A stretch of DNA of 64,000 bases from Taxillus chinensis (Eukaryota; Streptophyta; Magnoliopsida; Santalales; Loranthaceae), in assembly GCA_023512835.1 (NCBI GenBank), contig CM042085.1:41998189-42062188 (forward strand), read 5' to 3'. Of this stretch, positions 43,611 through 55,030 are shown one piece after another. Both the position numbers and the translations under genes were made by a program. Every line of letters begins with the position of its first letter. Within the stretch, counting starts at the first letter, position 1. A model generated the notes under the pieces. It was given only the letters and a program-made list of their open reading frames with translations, searched no databases and had not been told where the DNA came from.

Positions 43611-44479
43611 ATTATAGATATGTCAAACCCTTGTAATCCGAACCGATATGAAGCATAAAGATACTATACAGATTCAAAGATACCTTCCATTTTCATTAGA
43701 TCAGTAATAGAGTACAATTCAGCCTTCATACACCAATTTTACATTAAGGTACATAATGCTTACTATACTTGAAGATTATTGTTGCTGCCTTCTCTCAAAG
43801 CTCCATTATTCGCTCCATCGTGTAGTTGTGGACGTTGTTCCAGCCTTCATTCACTTCATGAAAGACTTGACGAAGAAATATATTGTCAAGGCGCCGCTGC
43901 CTTATCTTCATCGGGCTATTGTGGCACTTGCTTCTTGCTCCAAATCACCGCCTCTTCACCTTTTTAGCTTGAGCCAAAGGAGTTTGCCCATTTTCTTCAT
44001 AAAGCCCAAGATTGCATCGGGCTTCTTTTAATCGTAAGATTACACAAGGGTTCCCCATTGATTCTTTCTAATATTATTATCCACAACTTGATGCGAATCA
44101 ATCAAGGAGTATCTACTTGGACGGAATCGTAAAGACAACTAAGACGGAAATGCTATGTAAGTCATTTAATCCCCAGCATTTTAATGAGGACCGAGTAAAG
44201 ATTTTTCCATGGTTTGCATTCCTCAAGTAAGCCCGTCGATGAAGGTCCGATTCTCTTACAGCCAAGATAACCCCCAAACTAACATGGCAAGACATCAGAC
44301 ATATGTTTGTCCTTGTATAAAGACCTAAAATAGCCTCATCTCCATCTTTATCGCCCGAGAGAAGTCATTGCTCATGTCTTCCGTGGTAAATGTGCCCTTC
44401 CTTTATCATAGAGTATAAATATCTTTTAGGGGAGAAGAGGTACATTTCTGAGTAGACATCTTCGCCCGTTAGAGATGCG
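43611..44479 (-). other. SIRE region between env-like ORF and polypurine tract
   Basis: No recognisable gene. Short open frames such as 43756-44031 have no supporting motif. Position says 3' untranslated internal sequence of the minus-strand SIRE copy. Confidence 0.4.
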
Positions 44480-46030
44480 CGCATACTTGGCTATTTCATT
44501 GAAACACTTCCATCTGCATCACGAGGATCACGTCGTGCGTATGATGTGAGGAAGGTGACAGCCACTTGGAGAGAGAGGACGGATAGAGGAGCTGCACCGG
44601 AGGAGCTGGCCGAGAGAATCGGTCGCGTTTGGGGATAGAGACTCCCAAGGCCAGACGCAAGCCGCTTACTACATGAGCCGAGGAAGATAAAAGGATCGAT
44701 GACACTTTCTTCCTCATTTTGGCGTAGACGCTAGAGCGTAGGAAGACAAGCCATCATATGCGCCAAGTCCGTGAATGAGGTAGATGGTGGAATGCACAGA
44801 CAAGGCGACAAGATCCATCTTCTGCTTGATCGAAGGGAGGAGTCGGCTTAGGCGGGGAGGAGTTGGGCGCCGAGAAAGATCAACCTTGACGGCGATGGTG
44901 CCAATTGGGGCGCTCTCGGGGGCTTGGGCATGACAATTAACCGGTGGCAAGATCACATCATCGTAGTGAACTGCGGCCAAAAGAGGTGCATCCAAGCGCA
45001 AACTCCGGGCTTTGGAGGACTCCCCCGCATGAATAAAAAGTGGTGGAGTGTGTCGGGGTGAGGAGCGGCAGCGCTGGAGAGAGGGGTGCTAGCGGGAAGA
45101 AACAGGGGCCACTTGGAGCATTGGAGGCATCGATGCTTTAGGAACCGCTGACTAAAGAGGTCAACAACGGGGACCGGCAGTTAAGGAGAGAGGAGGGCCC
45201 GGCCTCAAACAGGGAGTGGGAACCCATGCGTCATGGGCTACCCCGAGGTAATGTTAGCATTCTGCGTAGGGAATGTTAGCCAGTTGTAAGGAAGCCGTGG
45301 TGACAGTTCTCAGACGATCATTTCTGGGTTTTGGCATGGCTTTTATAATACACCCGTAGGTCATTATCGGTGATGGTGGCTGTGCAGGCAAGGCTGGAAT
45401 GGAACCATAGGTCCGTTAAGGTGTCAGCGGGGAGATGGTCGACGTAGTCTCGAGGTTGAGGAAGCAGAGGCAAAGGTGCTTCTGGAGGAGAGGAAGGGAC
45501 ATCAGCCACTGCCGCAGCAATAACAGCATCAATAGTGGCAGCAACAGCAGGAGAATCGGGTGCGGGGACATCAGCAGTAGAAGGTGTTGGAGTATCAGCC
45601 AGAGGAGAACGTGGCTAAGACGGCCCCGCAACCTCGGATGGATTGGTGCGAACGCTATGCTGGGAGCCTCGGGAGATGGAGGGTGCAGCTACAGACCGAA
45701 TCCGGGAGGACCGGTGGGCAGAGCTGAGTTCGGGGGTAGAGCTGTCGGCTAGGTCACCAACCGAGCAACCCTGTTGTTCCGGAGCGGGGAGGAGGCAGAC
45801 AGCAGCAGAGGGCCGGCGGGCATTCAGATTCCCATCAGGCGTTAGATGGCGGAGGTAGAAAGCCTGGGGAAAGGGGATGACACCATGTCTGTTGAAGTGG
45901 GACGAACGCAAATACCGAAAGATGATTCTAAGGATCCACCCAAAGGATTGATTCTTCGAGTTGTTCCCCGACAGCCGGAACAAGAAAGTCCCCCAATCCA
46001 TTGGGAGACTAAGAGGCTCTTTGGCTCTTT
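44480..46030 (-). pseudogene. SIRE env-like ORF, minus-strand copy
   Basis: Homologous to 37208-38750 but reversed. Matching blocks are AFYLRHLTPDGNLNARRPS with AHYLHHLTPDGTMTARWPS, IRSVAAPSISRG with IRSIVAPSISPS, and MADVPSSPPEAPLP with MADVPPSSSEAPF. It is broken by frameshifts, and only the C-terminal two thirds remain. Homology ends abruptly near 46030. Confidence 0.55.
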
Positions 46031-46768
46031 GAGTCTTCGACCATAAAAATCTTCAACTCTGCGAGTCTTAGACTTCTCATTTCTTCCATAGTCTTTTGCA
46101 GTTACTCATGAACTAAGTCTCTGTATTCTTCGAGTCTTCAACTCTACGGCTACAACCCTTCAACTATAACTTTCCGCCTTCATGATCTCCGAGTCTGTGA
46201 CGTCTGACACTTTCTTTAGATTGACTGTATTTGTTTCTACGACCCTTGAGTTTATGACTCTACGAGTCTTTGAGCTACAGTTACACTTTGTTTGCTAGTC
46301 TTTATTGCATTGACTCTTCGACCTTCGACCTACGAGTCTGCGAGTCTCCAGTTTGATTTTTAACAGTATTTTAAGGCTTTGACTCTATGACCCTTGAGTT
46401 TATGAGTCTGGCGGTACTTTAAGTTCTGTTAATTGACTTAAGCACGTTTAGGGACTCTACAGTTCTACGTGCTTTGAGTCCTTGAGTCATTTAAAGTTGG
46501 TTACTGTTCTTTAGAATTTTTCGACTCTACGGGTCTCTAAATTTGTTGTTGCTTGCAGTAACATTCTCTTTTCCGCACTTTGACCCTACGACCTTCGATC
46601 CTAGATCTTCGAGTCTCCAGACCCTACGAGTCTACGAGCCTCTCCCCAATATGTCCTGTGACAGTTCTATTTCTACGAACTTTGACTCTTCGACCCTGCA
46701 ACTTTCAGATCTTCGAGTCTCCAGACTTAGACTGTATTTTGGAAGCTTCATCAAATCCTATATTTCCA
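46031..46768. repeat. TCGAAGA/GAGTCTTCGA-rich degenerate array
   Basis: Irregular repeats of CGACTCTACGAGTCTTCGA-like words fill about 740 bp. The complementary words (GGTCGAAGATCGAGGGTCG) fill U3 of LTR B at 7075-7260, so this may be an amplified chromovirus U3 fragment on the minus strand. No coding capacity. Confidence 0.5.
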
Positions 46769-47457
46769 ACACCTTCCTTTGGTGGAGTTTGCCTACAACA
46801 ACAGTTATCAGGCATCCATTGAGATAGCTCCTTTTGAGGCATTGTATGGCAGACCATGTCGGTCACCTTTGTGTTGGACTGAGGTGGGGGAGGCAGCCCT
46901 TTTGGGACCACAGTTGGTTCAAAAAGCTACCGAGAAGGTCAAATTGATTCGTCAGCACTTGTTGTCAGCTCAGAGCCGACAAAAATCTTATACAGATCAG
47001 CGGTAGTGACCTTTGGAGTTTTTCGTGGGAGATCATGTGTTTCTCCATGTTTCTCCACGTTGTGGACATTGGAGATTTGGGAGAGGTTCCAAGCTATCTC
47101 CGTGATTTATTGGTCCTTTTGAGGTTATGGCTCGTGTGGGGCCCGTAACCTACCGGTTAGCATTGCCACTACAGTTGAGTCGGGTGCACAATGTGTTCCA
47201 TGTGTCCCAGTTGAGGAAGTATCATCCTGACCCCACTCATGTGATTGATTGGGGGACATTGGATATTGAGGATGACATGTCCATTGTTGAGGCCCCTATC
47301 TGTATACTGGATCGACGAGAGAAACTTTTGCGTGGTCGTGTTATTCCTTTGGTTCGCGTGTTATGGTAGCATTGTGGCATTGAGGAGGAGACATGGGAAC
47401 GTGGGTCCATAATGCGTGAGCAGCACCTGGAATTGTTCGAGGACGAACAATCTTCAG
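46769..47457 (+). pseudogene. Chromovirus integrase C-terminus and chromodomain (element C, 5'-truncated)
   Basis: Homology to element A starts abruptly at THLPLVEFAYNN. It continues through YGRPCRSPLCWTEVGEAALL, KLSP*FIGPFEV, RVHNVFHVSQLRKYHPDPTH and LDRREKLLRGRVIPLVRVLW, ending ELFEDEQS. Stops at about 47005, 47104 and 47368 show it is dead. All upstream gag and pol of this element are missing. Confidence 0.88.
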
Positions 47458-47805
47458 GGAGGGAGGTGGCTTTTGGTCAAGAGATAGTGATGTGGTTTCC
47501 TATGCTAGTTATTTTTGATGTGTTGTGTATTGTTCTTTTGAGATAGGTATTTGTATTTTAGATGTATATTTGAGACATGAGGATATGTGTTATTTGCATT
47601 GTTTGATGGTGATTGGATATGCCATGCTATTTCATTGTGATGGAAACATGTGTGCTTTGTTAAGTCCTGTCGTGTGATATGTGATGTGTGTGCAATGTAT
47701 GATCCATGTGGTTATGCAAATGGGTTGCATGTGTTTATTATTCCTTGCGGTTCTAGTTAGCATGTTGTTTCTTTTCGAGGACGAAAAGCCTTAAGGGGGA
47801 GAGGA
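47433..47805 (+). promoter_or_regulatory. Duplicated hairpin plus purine tract (element C)
   Basis: Hairpin TTGTTCG/CGAACAA at 47433-47450 is followed by TCTTCAGGGAGGGAGG. Hairpin CTTTTCG/CGAAAAG at 47771-47788 is followed by CCTTAAGGGGGAGAGGA directly beside the LTR. Confidence 0.75.
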
Positions 47806-48528
47806 TGTAATGACCCGTGTTTGGGATTGGAAGAGTTAGCCATTTGTATTTGGGCAAGGACTGTGAAGACCTGAGTGTTAGTCTGGATTAGTGGCAAGTT
47901 AATCTGGATCAGTAGGAAGTTAGTCCAGATCAGTGTTAGTCCGGATTAGTGGGAAGTTGATCCAAATTAGAGGGAAGTTAGTCCAGATCCGTGGGAAGCA
48001 AATCTGGAGCATTGTGGTCAAATCCGGAGCATTGTGGTCTAGTCCAGATCTTCTCTTCATATGGAGTAAGGATCCGAGGGAACTCTTAATACGGAGTAAG
48101 GATTCGAGGGAACACTTCATACAGAGTAAGGATCCGAGCGATCCCTTAGCACAGAACATGCCTTAGTAGCCCGGAGTAGTCTGTGGCATTGTTAACTCAG
48201 ATTGAGTCGCAGCATCAGTAGTCCGAAGTAGCGGAGGTCATCATGAGATCAACGCGTCTTGGGCCACGTTGGCCTTGGGTAGCACGTTGTCTTTGCTATA
48301 TATATTTTGTATTTCTTGGAAAGGGAACCCTAGCCGCCGCAGAGAGAGAGAGAGTTGTTGGTGCGTTTGTTGCCACTGCATTCTTGGAGAGACGTCTTTG
48401 GAGAGGAGCAAGGAGGATCTTCCGATTCCAAACCTTAATGCAACCAAATTCGAGGTAGGGATTCTATTTTTCTTGAACCTATTCTAGGGTTAGGTCTTAT
48501 GGTAGTCAATTTGTGGATTATATACGTT

Positions 48529-48574
<46 letters not shown>

Positions 48575-49447
48575 TAAATATATATATGTAAATTTATTTA
48601 GGTGTGAATATATACATATTCGGGTTTGTTCGCATGGCAGCGGACCTTGGAGGCTGTTGGGGTGACAGCGCTATTCATTCAGCAGTTGAGTTTATTAGGG
48701 TTGGTTCCGTGGTAGGGCCTCGTGGGGAAACCTTGGGGTTTTCGGGGGAGTCTTGTTTGAGAACATAAAAAGTGGATAAGATAATAATGGTTTGGGTGAT
48801 GGTTGTTGAACACATGTATTATATGTTGTAATGTGAATGTATGTTATTGTATTGTGCTTGTTAATGCGCTATGTGGGACTATGGTAGCCAGTGTGGCTGT
48901 GATTGTGGTAGCCTGTGTGGTTGTGGTTGTGGAAGCCTATGTGGCTATGGAAATGGTTGTATGTGCCTTTGTAGTTTGTTTGTGTGTTTACATATTTATA
49001 AATATTGATTATAACCTGTTTATATATTATTGCCACGACACTGCACTTCTGCACGTTGACATGTAGATGCTAGGAGTATAGGATGGGTTGAGGAGATATG
49101 ATCCCTACTGAGCTATAGTTGCTCACCCCTCCTACTGTATCTTATTTGTTTTTAGGAACCTATAGCTGTTAGGAGGGAACACCAAGGTGGAAGACTGAGT
49201 TATCTGTTGTATTTTGTTTTATGTTATTTTGAGGGAATTAATGTAACCCCATTGGGGGACACGATGTAAAAAGTTTTTAAAATTAATAAAGTGATGTGGT
49301 TTGTCTTATGGACATCTATTGTGGTTTGAATTTAATAAAGTTATGTGATGTCTAGTGTGGTATTATTTATCCCAACCCCTTATCCACCGCGTGGGTAAAG
49401 GGGAGTCACGAACCGATTTCCTCGGGTTAGAAATCCGGGGCGTGACA
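47806..49447 (+). mobile_element. Element C 3' LTR
   Basis: 1642 bp from TGTAATGACCCG to GGGGCGTGACA. U3 contains TAGTCCGGATTAGTGGGAAG and ACGGAGTAAGGATCC repeats (47895-48150). TATATATA lies near 48297, followed by a GA leader, donor at 48455, AT and TG microsatellites (48530-48575), minisatellite (48890-48960), dyad block (49101-49130), acceptor TTTTTAG at 49155 and AATAAA signals near 49285 and 49330. It abuts element F at 49448. Confidence 0.88.
48455..49155 (+). other. Candidate LTR leader intron, element C
   Basis: The donor is TTCGAG|GTAGGGATTCTA. The acceptor TTATTTGTTTTTAG is 701 nt away, with the conserved GATCCCTACTGAGC block and CTCAC site just upstream. Confidence 0.55.
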
Positions 49448-51217
49448 AGCTAGGGCTGAGTGCCCTGAGCTGGGATCCCATTGAGGATCATCGACAAGCT
49501 GTTCTGTGTGGATAGGCTGAGTCCTGAGACTGATACAGCCTATGTGGCTTTTAAAGCTTGTGTGGATCGTGAGGGACATGCCGAGTCCGATGTGATAGGA
49601 TGTCCTGGTGATGATTGTGACTGAGGTGAGTTACTTGGGCGGTGAGCCTTGAGCTGGTGATCCTTTGGGATCATGGGGGATGTGTCGTCCTAAATGCTAT
49701 GAAAATTGTAGTGTGAGTTGAATGCTTGAGTTGGGAATCTGTTCCCTGAAGGTAGTTTATTTTAGGCCGAGGCCTAATGTTTGTTGTTTATGTGGTTGTG
49801 CATTAAGTGTGTAGTGCATAGTAGGGTGTATAGTTACCTACTGAGCTTATGGCTCACACCTACTATTTTGTTTTTGTGGTTGTTGTTTGCTTTTCAAGTG
49901 TGGTTAAGGCTAGTAGAGGCCTTCCTTCTCGGAGGACTTTGCCTGTTCGTACTCTGAGGTACGGTGTAGCATGTTTGCTTGTATATCTATCTCCTGATAT
50001 ACTGTATTGTATGATGCGGGTTGATGGTAGTGTATATGATTACCCATGCAGTATTATTGTACTAGTTGGTGAGTGAGACAATACCCGTGGTTTTGTCTCT
50101 TTCGGTGCTTGTCACTAACCCCTTAACCCTTTCGGGGGGAAGTCATGTTCCCAGTTCTAGGTTTCTGGAATCAGGGGCATGACAAGTTGGTATCAGAGTA
50201 TAGGTCTAGTGGACCTATGGGATGTGGGTGTAGTGATATGCTTGTGTGCATATAGTGCACTAAGGATTTCTTATGCTTGTGCGTGCACTCTGATATGAGT
50301 GTTGCCATTGTGGCGTGTGGCTATGATAGTCAAGTGTTGCACTTTGGTGGTGTGCCCCGATGGGTGGCTATGTTGTCTTCATGTTAGGGATGCTATGTGC
50401 AGGTATAGGTACCCTTATGATGTGTTCTTGACCTACAAGTTGAATGGTTTGACCCTATGGGATGTTTTGCGAGGGCTATTTGTGCTCGCGGTGCTCGTTC
50501 GTTTGTGGCGTGCTGGCACTTACCCATTTCTGGTTAGGGTGGGTCCCATAGCTGGTGGGAGTTAATGAGGACTGTTTAGGACAGTCAACAGAGGGTAATG
50601 CTTGGAAGTGTCCACCATTTGTGTGATGTAATCATCATAGTCTGTGTAGATTGGTTAGCTTTTGTAGAGGCCAAGATGGGCTGTTCATTTCACCAGATTG
50701 CACTTGGGGTGTCTCCGTGGGTAAATAGAGCTTATGGTTGGTAGGGCCACGATGTCCAGTGGCGTGGCGATGAGTTGTTGTGCACTATGTGCAGTTAGGT
50801 GTTGTGTTTGCACCAATGTGGTGGGTGCATGTGCCCAACGGAATTTGAGTTTGGATTTTGCGATGCTTGATCGCAGGTGGTTATGTTATTTTCGGGGATG
50901 AAAATTTCTAAGGTGGAGAGGATGTAAAGACTCGCATTTGGGTAGGGCTGAGAGATAGCTTTTCTTTGATGTTGAAAACATCCAGATGGTCTTGCGGCCA
51001 TTGATGTGAGTATTTTAACAGTATTTGGGTTCGAGTGCCCCCCCCCTCCCCCCCCGAGTGGCCCGATGGTTGACCTTGCATTTGAGCGATCAATTACATT
51101 GGAAAATATCTGAATATTGATATGTTCGTCATTTCGAGTGTTTTAGTTGTAGTTGGACTCAATTTGGAGTTTGTGACCTTGGGAGGGAGCTCAATTATTG
51201 GGCCAATTATTGGCAGA

Positions 51218-51226
51218 TATAAATAG
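51218..51226 (+). promoter_or_regulatory. TATA box of LTR F
   Basis: TATAAATAG lies about 135 nt before the donor-like site at 51361, after a U3 of about 295 bp. Confidence 0.6.
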
Positions 51227-51360
51227 GTGGAGGCAAGAGAGAGAACGCAATTGTGTTCGTTTGAGCTTGTGTGTGGAGGATAGCTTGGGCTTGAGGAGCT
51301 TAGAGCTTGGAGCCATGTTTTGGCGATTTGTGGCTATCTGATCAGTGATAATACCTCCAG

Positions 51361-53463
51361 GTAGGTGCTTCTATCTCTCTACATGAATCCTAGTGGGATT
51401 AGCATGCATGATTTTGCTAGAAATCATGGATTTGGGGATGAACCCTAAGTTTTGGGGGAAATTTTGAGTTGAATCTTGTGATTTAAGTGCAAAGGAAGTG
51501 ATTTGAGTGTCTTATATGTGATTAAAACCTTATATATAGGTTTAGGCATGTGTTTTATGAGTTTTGGAGCATTTGTGCGGATTTTGGGGTTACTGGGTTA
51601 GATTCCAATAAGAAACAAACTGAAGACACCGATAAATAGTAACCTAGCGGATATGTGTGGTTGAGGACTCGAGCAATCCGTGCTTAATGACTGACCTGGA
51701 CTAGAAGTTAATCCAAATCAATGGGAGCTTATTCCGTGCTAAGGATCGCTCGAATGCCTGACTCTATATCATGGAGCTTAGTCCAGATGAGTGTCATTCT
51801 GATTAGTGTTCCGGATTAGTGTTGTTCCGAAGGAGTGTTCCGGATCAGTGTGGTGTTCCGGATTAGTGTGATGTTCCGAATGAGTGTTCCAGATGAGTGT
51901 TATTCCGAATGAGTGTTCTGGATGAGTTATTCCGGATGAGTTGTTCCGGATGAGTGTTTCGGATGAGTGTTCCGGATGAGTGTTTGTGATCGCTTGAATT
52001 TCTTCTTAAGTCTTGGTCTGGGGACGATGCGCTTGATGTGTACAGTCGCAGTTTGGGCAGTCAACGTAGTCGACTTGCTGGAGTCAACATCGGCCTAATG
52101 GAGTTTCAAGCGAGCTTGCGGAAAATGTCTTTCATGAAAATCCTCGATCTTTTGGGGAAACTAGCCTCTGTTACAGGGGGGTGTTGTAAACCCTTAGTGG
52201 TTATTTTGTGCAATAAGTTGCATGAATGGGGGACCTTCGGTCTGGAATTATATTATGGGTTGCTTAGTTGTGTTACGGTGCTGGTTCGTCCATCGTATGT
52301 GTGTTTAACTCCAAGTTGGAGGAAGGTAGGACCTATGGCTTAGGTTCTTGTTGGGGTTTCGATGGACATCTGATATGGGAGAAACACGGTGTTCTCTGTT
52401 GTGGATTGTTTTGCAATCGTTTTGGGCTTAAAGAAGTCCATAGGGTGCCAACGGGCATTGTGAGAGCCTGGTGAGGTTGTGTGACGGAACCTTCGTGGTT
52501 TGTCATGGTTTGTTTGATGTATGGTTGGGCCATGAGGGCTAAAGTGCCTATAGGGTGGTGAAGGTGGTTGGCACCGTAAGAACCTCATGGTCTGTTTGTT
52601 CGTATGTTAATTGCTATGGTTAGCTTATCTATATACGTGTACTATGTGGGACCTTTGGGTCTGTTTTGATATGTTATGCTCGCTTGTATTTCTATGTGTG
52701 ATAGCTATATGTGATATCTATGTGATATATGGGACTTTTGGGTCCATATGATTTGTTGCTTTCTATAGGTGGCATATTCGGTGGTTGAGCCGTTGAGCTC
52801 ATGAGCCATTGAGCTCATGGAGCTAGGGCTGAGTGCCTTGAGCTAAGATCCTATTGAGGGTCGTGTTGAGCCATCGAGCTCGTGAGCCGTTAAGCTCATG
52901 GAGCTAGGGTTGAGTGTCATGAGCTGAGATCCTATTGAGGGTCGTGTTGAGCCGTTGAGCTCATGGAGCTAGGGCTGAGTACCCTGAGCTAGGATCCCAT
53001 TGAGGATCGTGGACAAGCTGTTTTGTGTGGATAGGCTAAGTCCTGAGACTGATACAGCCTATGTGGCTGTTAAAGCTTGTGTGGCTATGATTATGGTTGC
53101 CTATGTGATTTTCCAGTGATTCTGTAGAATCGTGAGGGACATGCCGAGTCCAATGTGATAGGATGTCCTAGTGATGATTGTGACTGAGGTGAGTTACTTG
53201 GGCCGTGAGCCCTAAGCTGGTGATCCTCTGGGATCATGGGGGACGTGTCGTCCTAAATGCTATGAAAATTGTAGTGTGAGTTGAATGCTTGAGTTGGGAA
53301 TCCGTTCCCTGAAGGTAGTTTATTTTAGGCCGAGGCCTAATGTTTGTTGTTTATGTGGTTGTGCATTAAGTGTGTAATGCATAGTAGGGTGTATAGTTAC
53401 CTACTGAGCTTATGGCTTACCCCTACTATTTTGTTTTTATGGTTGTTGTTGTTTTCTTTTTAG
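51361..53463 (+). other. Candidate LTR leader intron, element F
   Basis: The donor is CCTCCAG|GTAGGTGCTTCT. The acceptor GTTTTCTTTTTAG ends at 53463, preceded by CTACTGAGCTTATGGCTTAC (53401-53420). It contains the TTCCGGATGAGTG repeats. Length 2103 nt. The 5' LTR fragment keeps the matching acceptor near 49898. Confidence 0.5.
51780..51990 (+). repeat. TTCCGGATGAGTG tandem repeat in LTR F
   Basis: About ten degenerate units of 17-21 bp (GTTCCGGATTAGTG, GTTCCGGATGAGTG, TTATTCCGAATGAG). Absent from the truncated 5' LTR. Confidence 0.8.
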
Positions 53464-53760
53464 GTGTGGTTAAGGCTAGTGGAGGCCTTCCTTCTCGGAG
53501 GACTTTGCCTGTTCGTACGATGAGGTACGGTCTAGCATGTTTGCTTGTATATCTATCTCCTGATATACTATATTGTATGATGCGGGTTGATGGTAGTGTA
53601 CATGATTACCCATGCAGTATTATTGTACTAGTTGGTGAGTGAGACAGCACCCGTGGTTTTGTCTCTTTCGATGCTTGTCACCAACCCCTTGACCCTTTCG
53701 GGTACGGGCAAGGGGAAGTCATCTTCCCAGTTCTAGGTTTCTGGAATCGAGGGCGTGACA

Positions 53761-54245
53761 AGTCCGGATCAATGTTGGCTCGGATCCTTACTTTGTATCA
53801 GTGGAAGCGTAGTCCAGACTAATGATGTCCCGGATTCTTACTCCGTATCAGTGGGAAGCTTAGTCCAGACTAGTGGAAGGCTCGGATCCTTACTCCGTAT
53901 CAGTTGGAAGCTTAGTCCGGACTAGTGGAAGGCTCGGATCCTTACTCCGTATCAGTGGAAGCTTAGCCCGGATCAGTAGAAGGCTCGGATCCTTACTCCG
54001 TGTCAGTGGAAGCTTAGTCCGGACTAGTGGAAGGCTCGGATCCTTACTTCGTATCAATTGGAAGCTTAGTCCGGACTAGTAGAAGGCTCAGATCCTTACT
54101 CCGTATCAGTGGAGGCTTAGTCTGGGTCAATGGAAGGCTCGGATCCTTACTCCATGTCAGTGGAAGCTTAGTCCGGACTAGTGGAAGGCTTGGATCCTTA
54201 CTCCCTATCACTGGAAGCTTAGTCCGAACTAGTGGAGGCTCAGAC
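53761..54245. repeat. 53-bp minisatellite, about nine units
   Basis: Each unit reads GGCTCGGATCCTTACTCCG, then TATCAGTGGAAGCTTAGTCC, then GGACTAGTGGAA. Unit divergence is low to moderate. Open frames across it give repetitive peptides (LVRTSGRLGSLLRIS) and are not genes. Confidence 0.9.
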
Positions 54246-54445
54246 CTTTTGCTCCAGATTTGACTTTGATGTCCGGATTTGACCTTGATGTTCTGAATTT
54301 GATTGTGATGTTCCGGATTTGACTTTGATGTTCCGGATTTGACCTTGTTGTTTCGGATTTGACTTTGATGATCCGGATTTGACCTTGATGTTCCAGATTT
54401 GACAGTGATGTTCCAGATTTGACCTTGATGTTCAGGATTCGACCA
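54246..54445. repeat. 20-bp minisatellite, about ten units
   Basis: Units of GATGTTCCGGATTTGACCTT with point changes. It directly follows the 53-bp array and shares the TCCGGA word. Confidence 0.9.
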
Positions 54446-54713
54446 CCTCTCTCTCTTCTTTTTTTTAGATACATGGCATGAGCAGATAAATATATAAAAT
54501 GGGGTTAGTATGTCTAACCCGGACAAAATGGAGTCCAACAATAGTCAAAAATAAAAAAAACAAAAAAAACAAACCAAAAACAAAAAAACGTTTTCAAACT
54601 AAAAACCCAAACAAAAAAGACAAACAAACAAAAAACAACAAAACAATAATAAACCGAAACCTTATGGTTCCATTCTCTACTTCAAACAACAAAGAAACAG
54701 AACAAAACATTTA
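54446..54713. other. A-rich low-complexity sequence
   Basis: AAAC/AAAAC-rich tract (about 54545-54660) with no gene. Confidence 0.7.
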
Positions 54714-55030
54714 GGATTCCCTTGGTAAATAAATTGTAACCATGACTTTAACAAATAACTTAGCTAAATAAAAAAGCATAGACTTTATAGGAAAACCATA
54801 GTGCCTCAACCCAATCACAATAGTGAAAATAAATAGAAACATCTTCCTCCGAAAATAGATACCGAAAGGGCTCCGTAGGGGTGTTAAACCTTCCCTACAC
54901 GTAACCAACTCCCGAATCCTTCTCAAATAACGCATACCACACCTTAAACTACTCAAAGTAGAGGGTATCCAATTATACTTCAAAAACAATTGCTGGCAAC
55001 TCTAAATTTCTCACCATTGGTTTAGTTTGC
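54714..55030 (-). mobile_element. Tat/Ogre-like LTR or leader fragment
   Basis: On the minus strand it reads GTTGGTTACGTGTAGGGAAG followed by GTTTAACACCCCTACGGAGC (54906-54868). This block is characteristic of the R/U5 region in Tat/Ogre-type gypsy elements, with GTTGCCAGCAATTG before it. No second copy or boundaries are visible. Confidence 0.4.

Larger units (their letters stand above)
49448..53760 (+). mobile_element. Element F: short-bodied chromovirus with 2.84-kb LTR
   Basis: A truncated 5' LTR (49448-50184), a 738-bp interior (50185-50922) and a full 3' LTR (50923-53760, TGTAAAGACTCG to GGGCGTGACA, 2838 bp). Primer site TGGTATCAGAG is at 50188-50198. The hairpin ATTTTC/GAAAAT (50888-50905) and purine tract AAGGTGGAGAGGA precede the 3' LTR. 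The interior has no recognisable coding sequence. The 5' LTR starts inside the LTR sequence, exactly where element C ends, so C probably inserted here before the left side was lost. Confidence 0.85.

Noticed and set aside
48803..49066. Val/Cys-rich hydrophobic open frame in LTR C
   Set aside because: It lies in the GTGG-rich minisatellite of the LTR and has no conserved counterpart.
51038..51055. C-run considered as a G-quadruplex or i-motif regulator
   Set aside because: It is a single homopolymer-like tract in LTR F with one interruption, seen in only one copy and prone to sequencing error.
53761..54245. Regularly spaced repeats considered as a CRISPR-like array
   Set aside because: Units are contiguous without unique spacers, and the sequence is a plant nuclear minisatellite.
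53873..54541. Open frames with LVRTSGRLGSLLRIS and NPEHQ repeats
   Set aside because: They are generated by the 53-bp and 20-bp minisatellites; no start context or domain.
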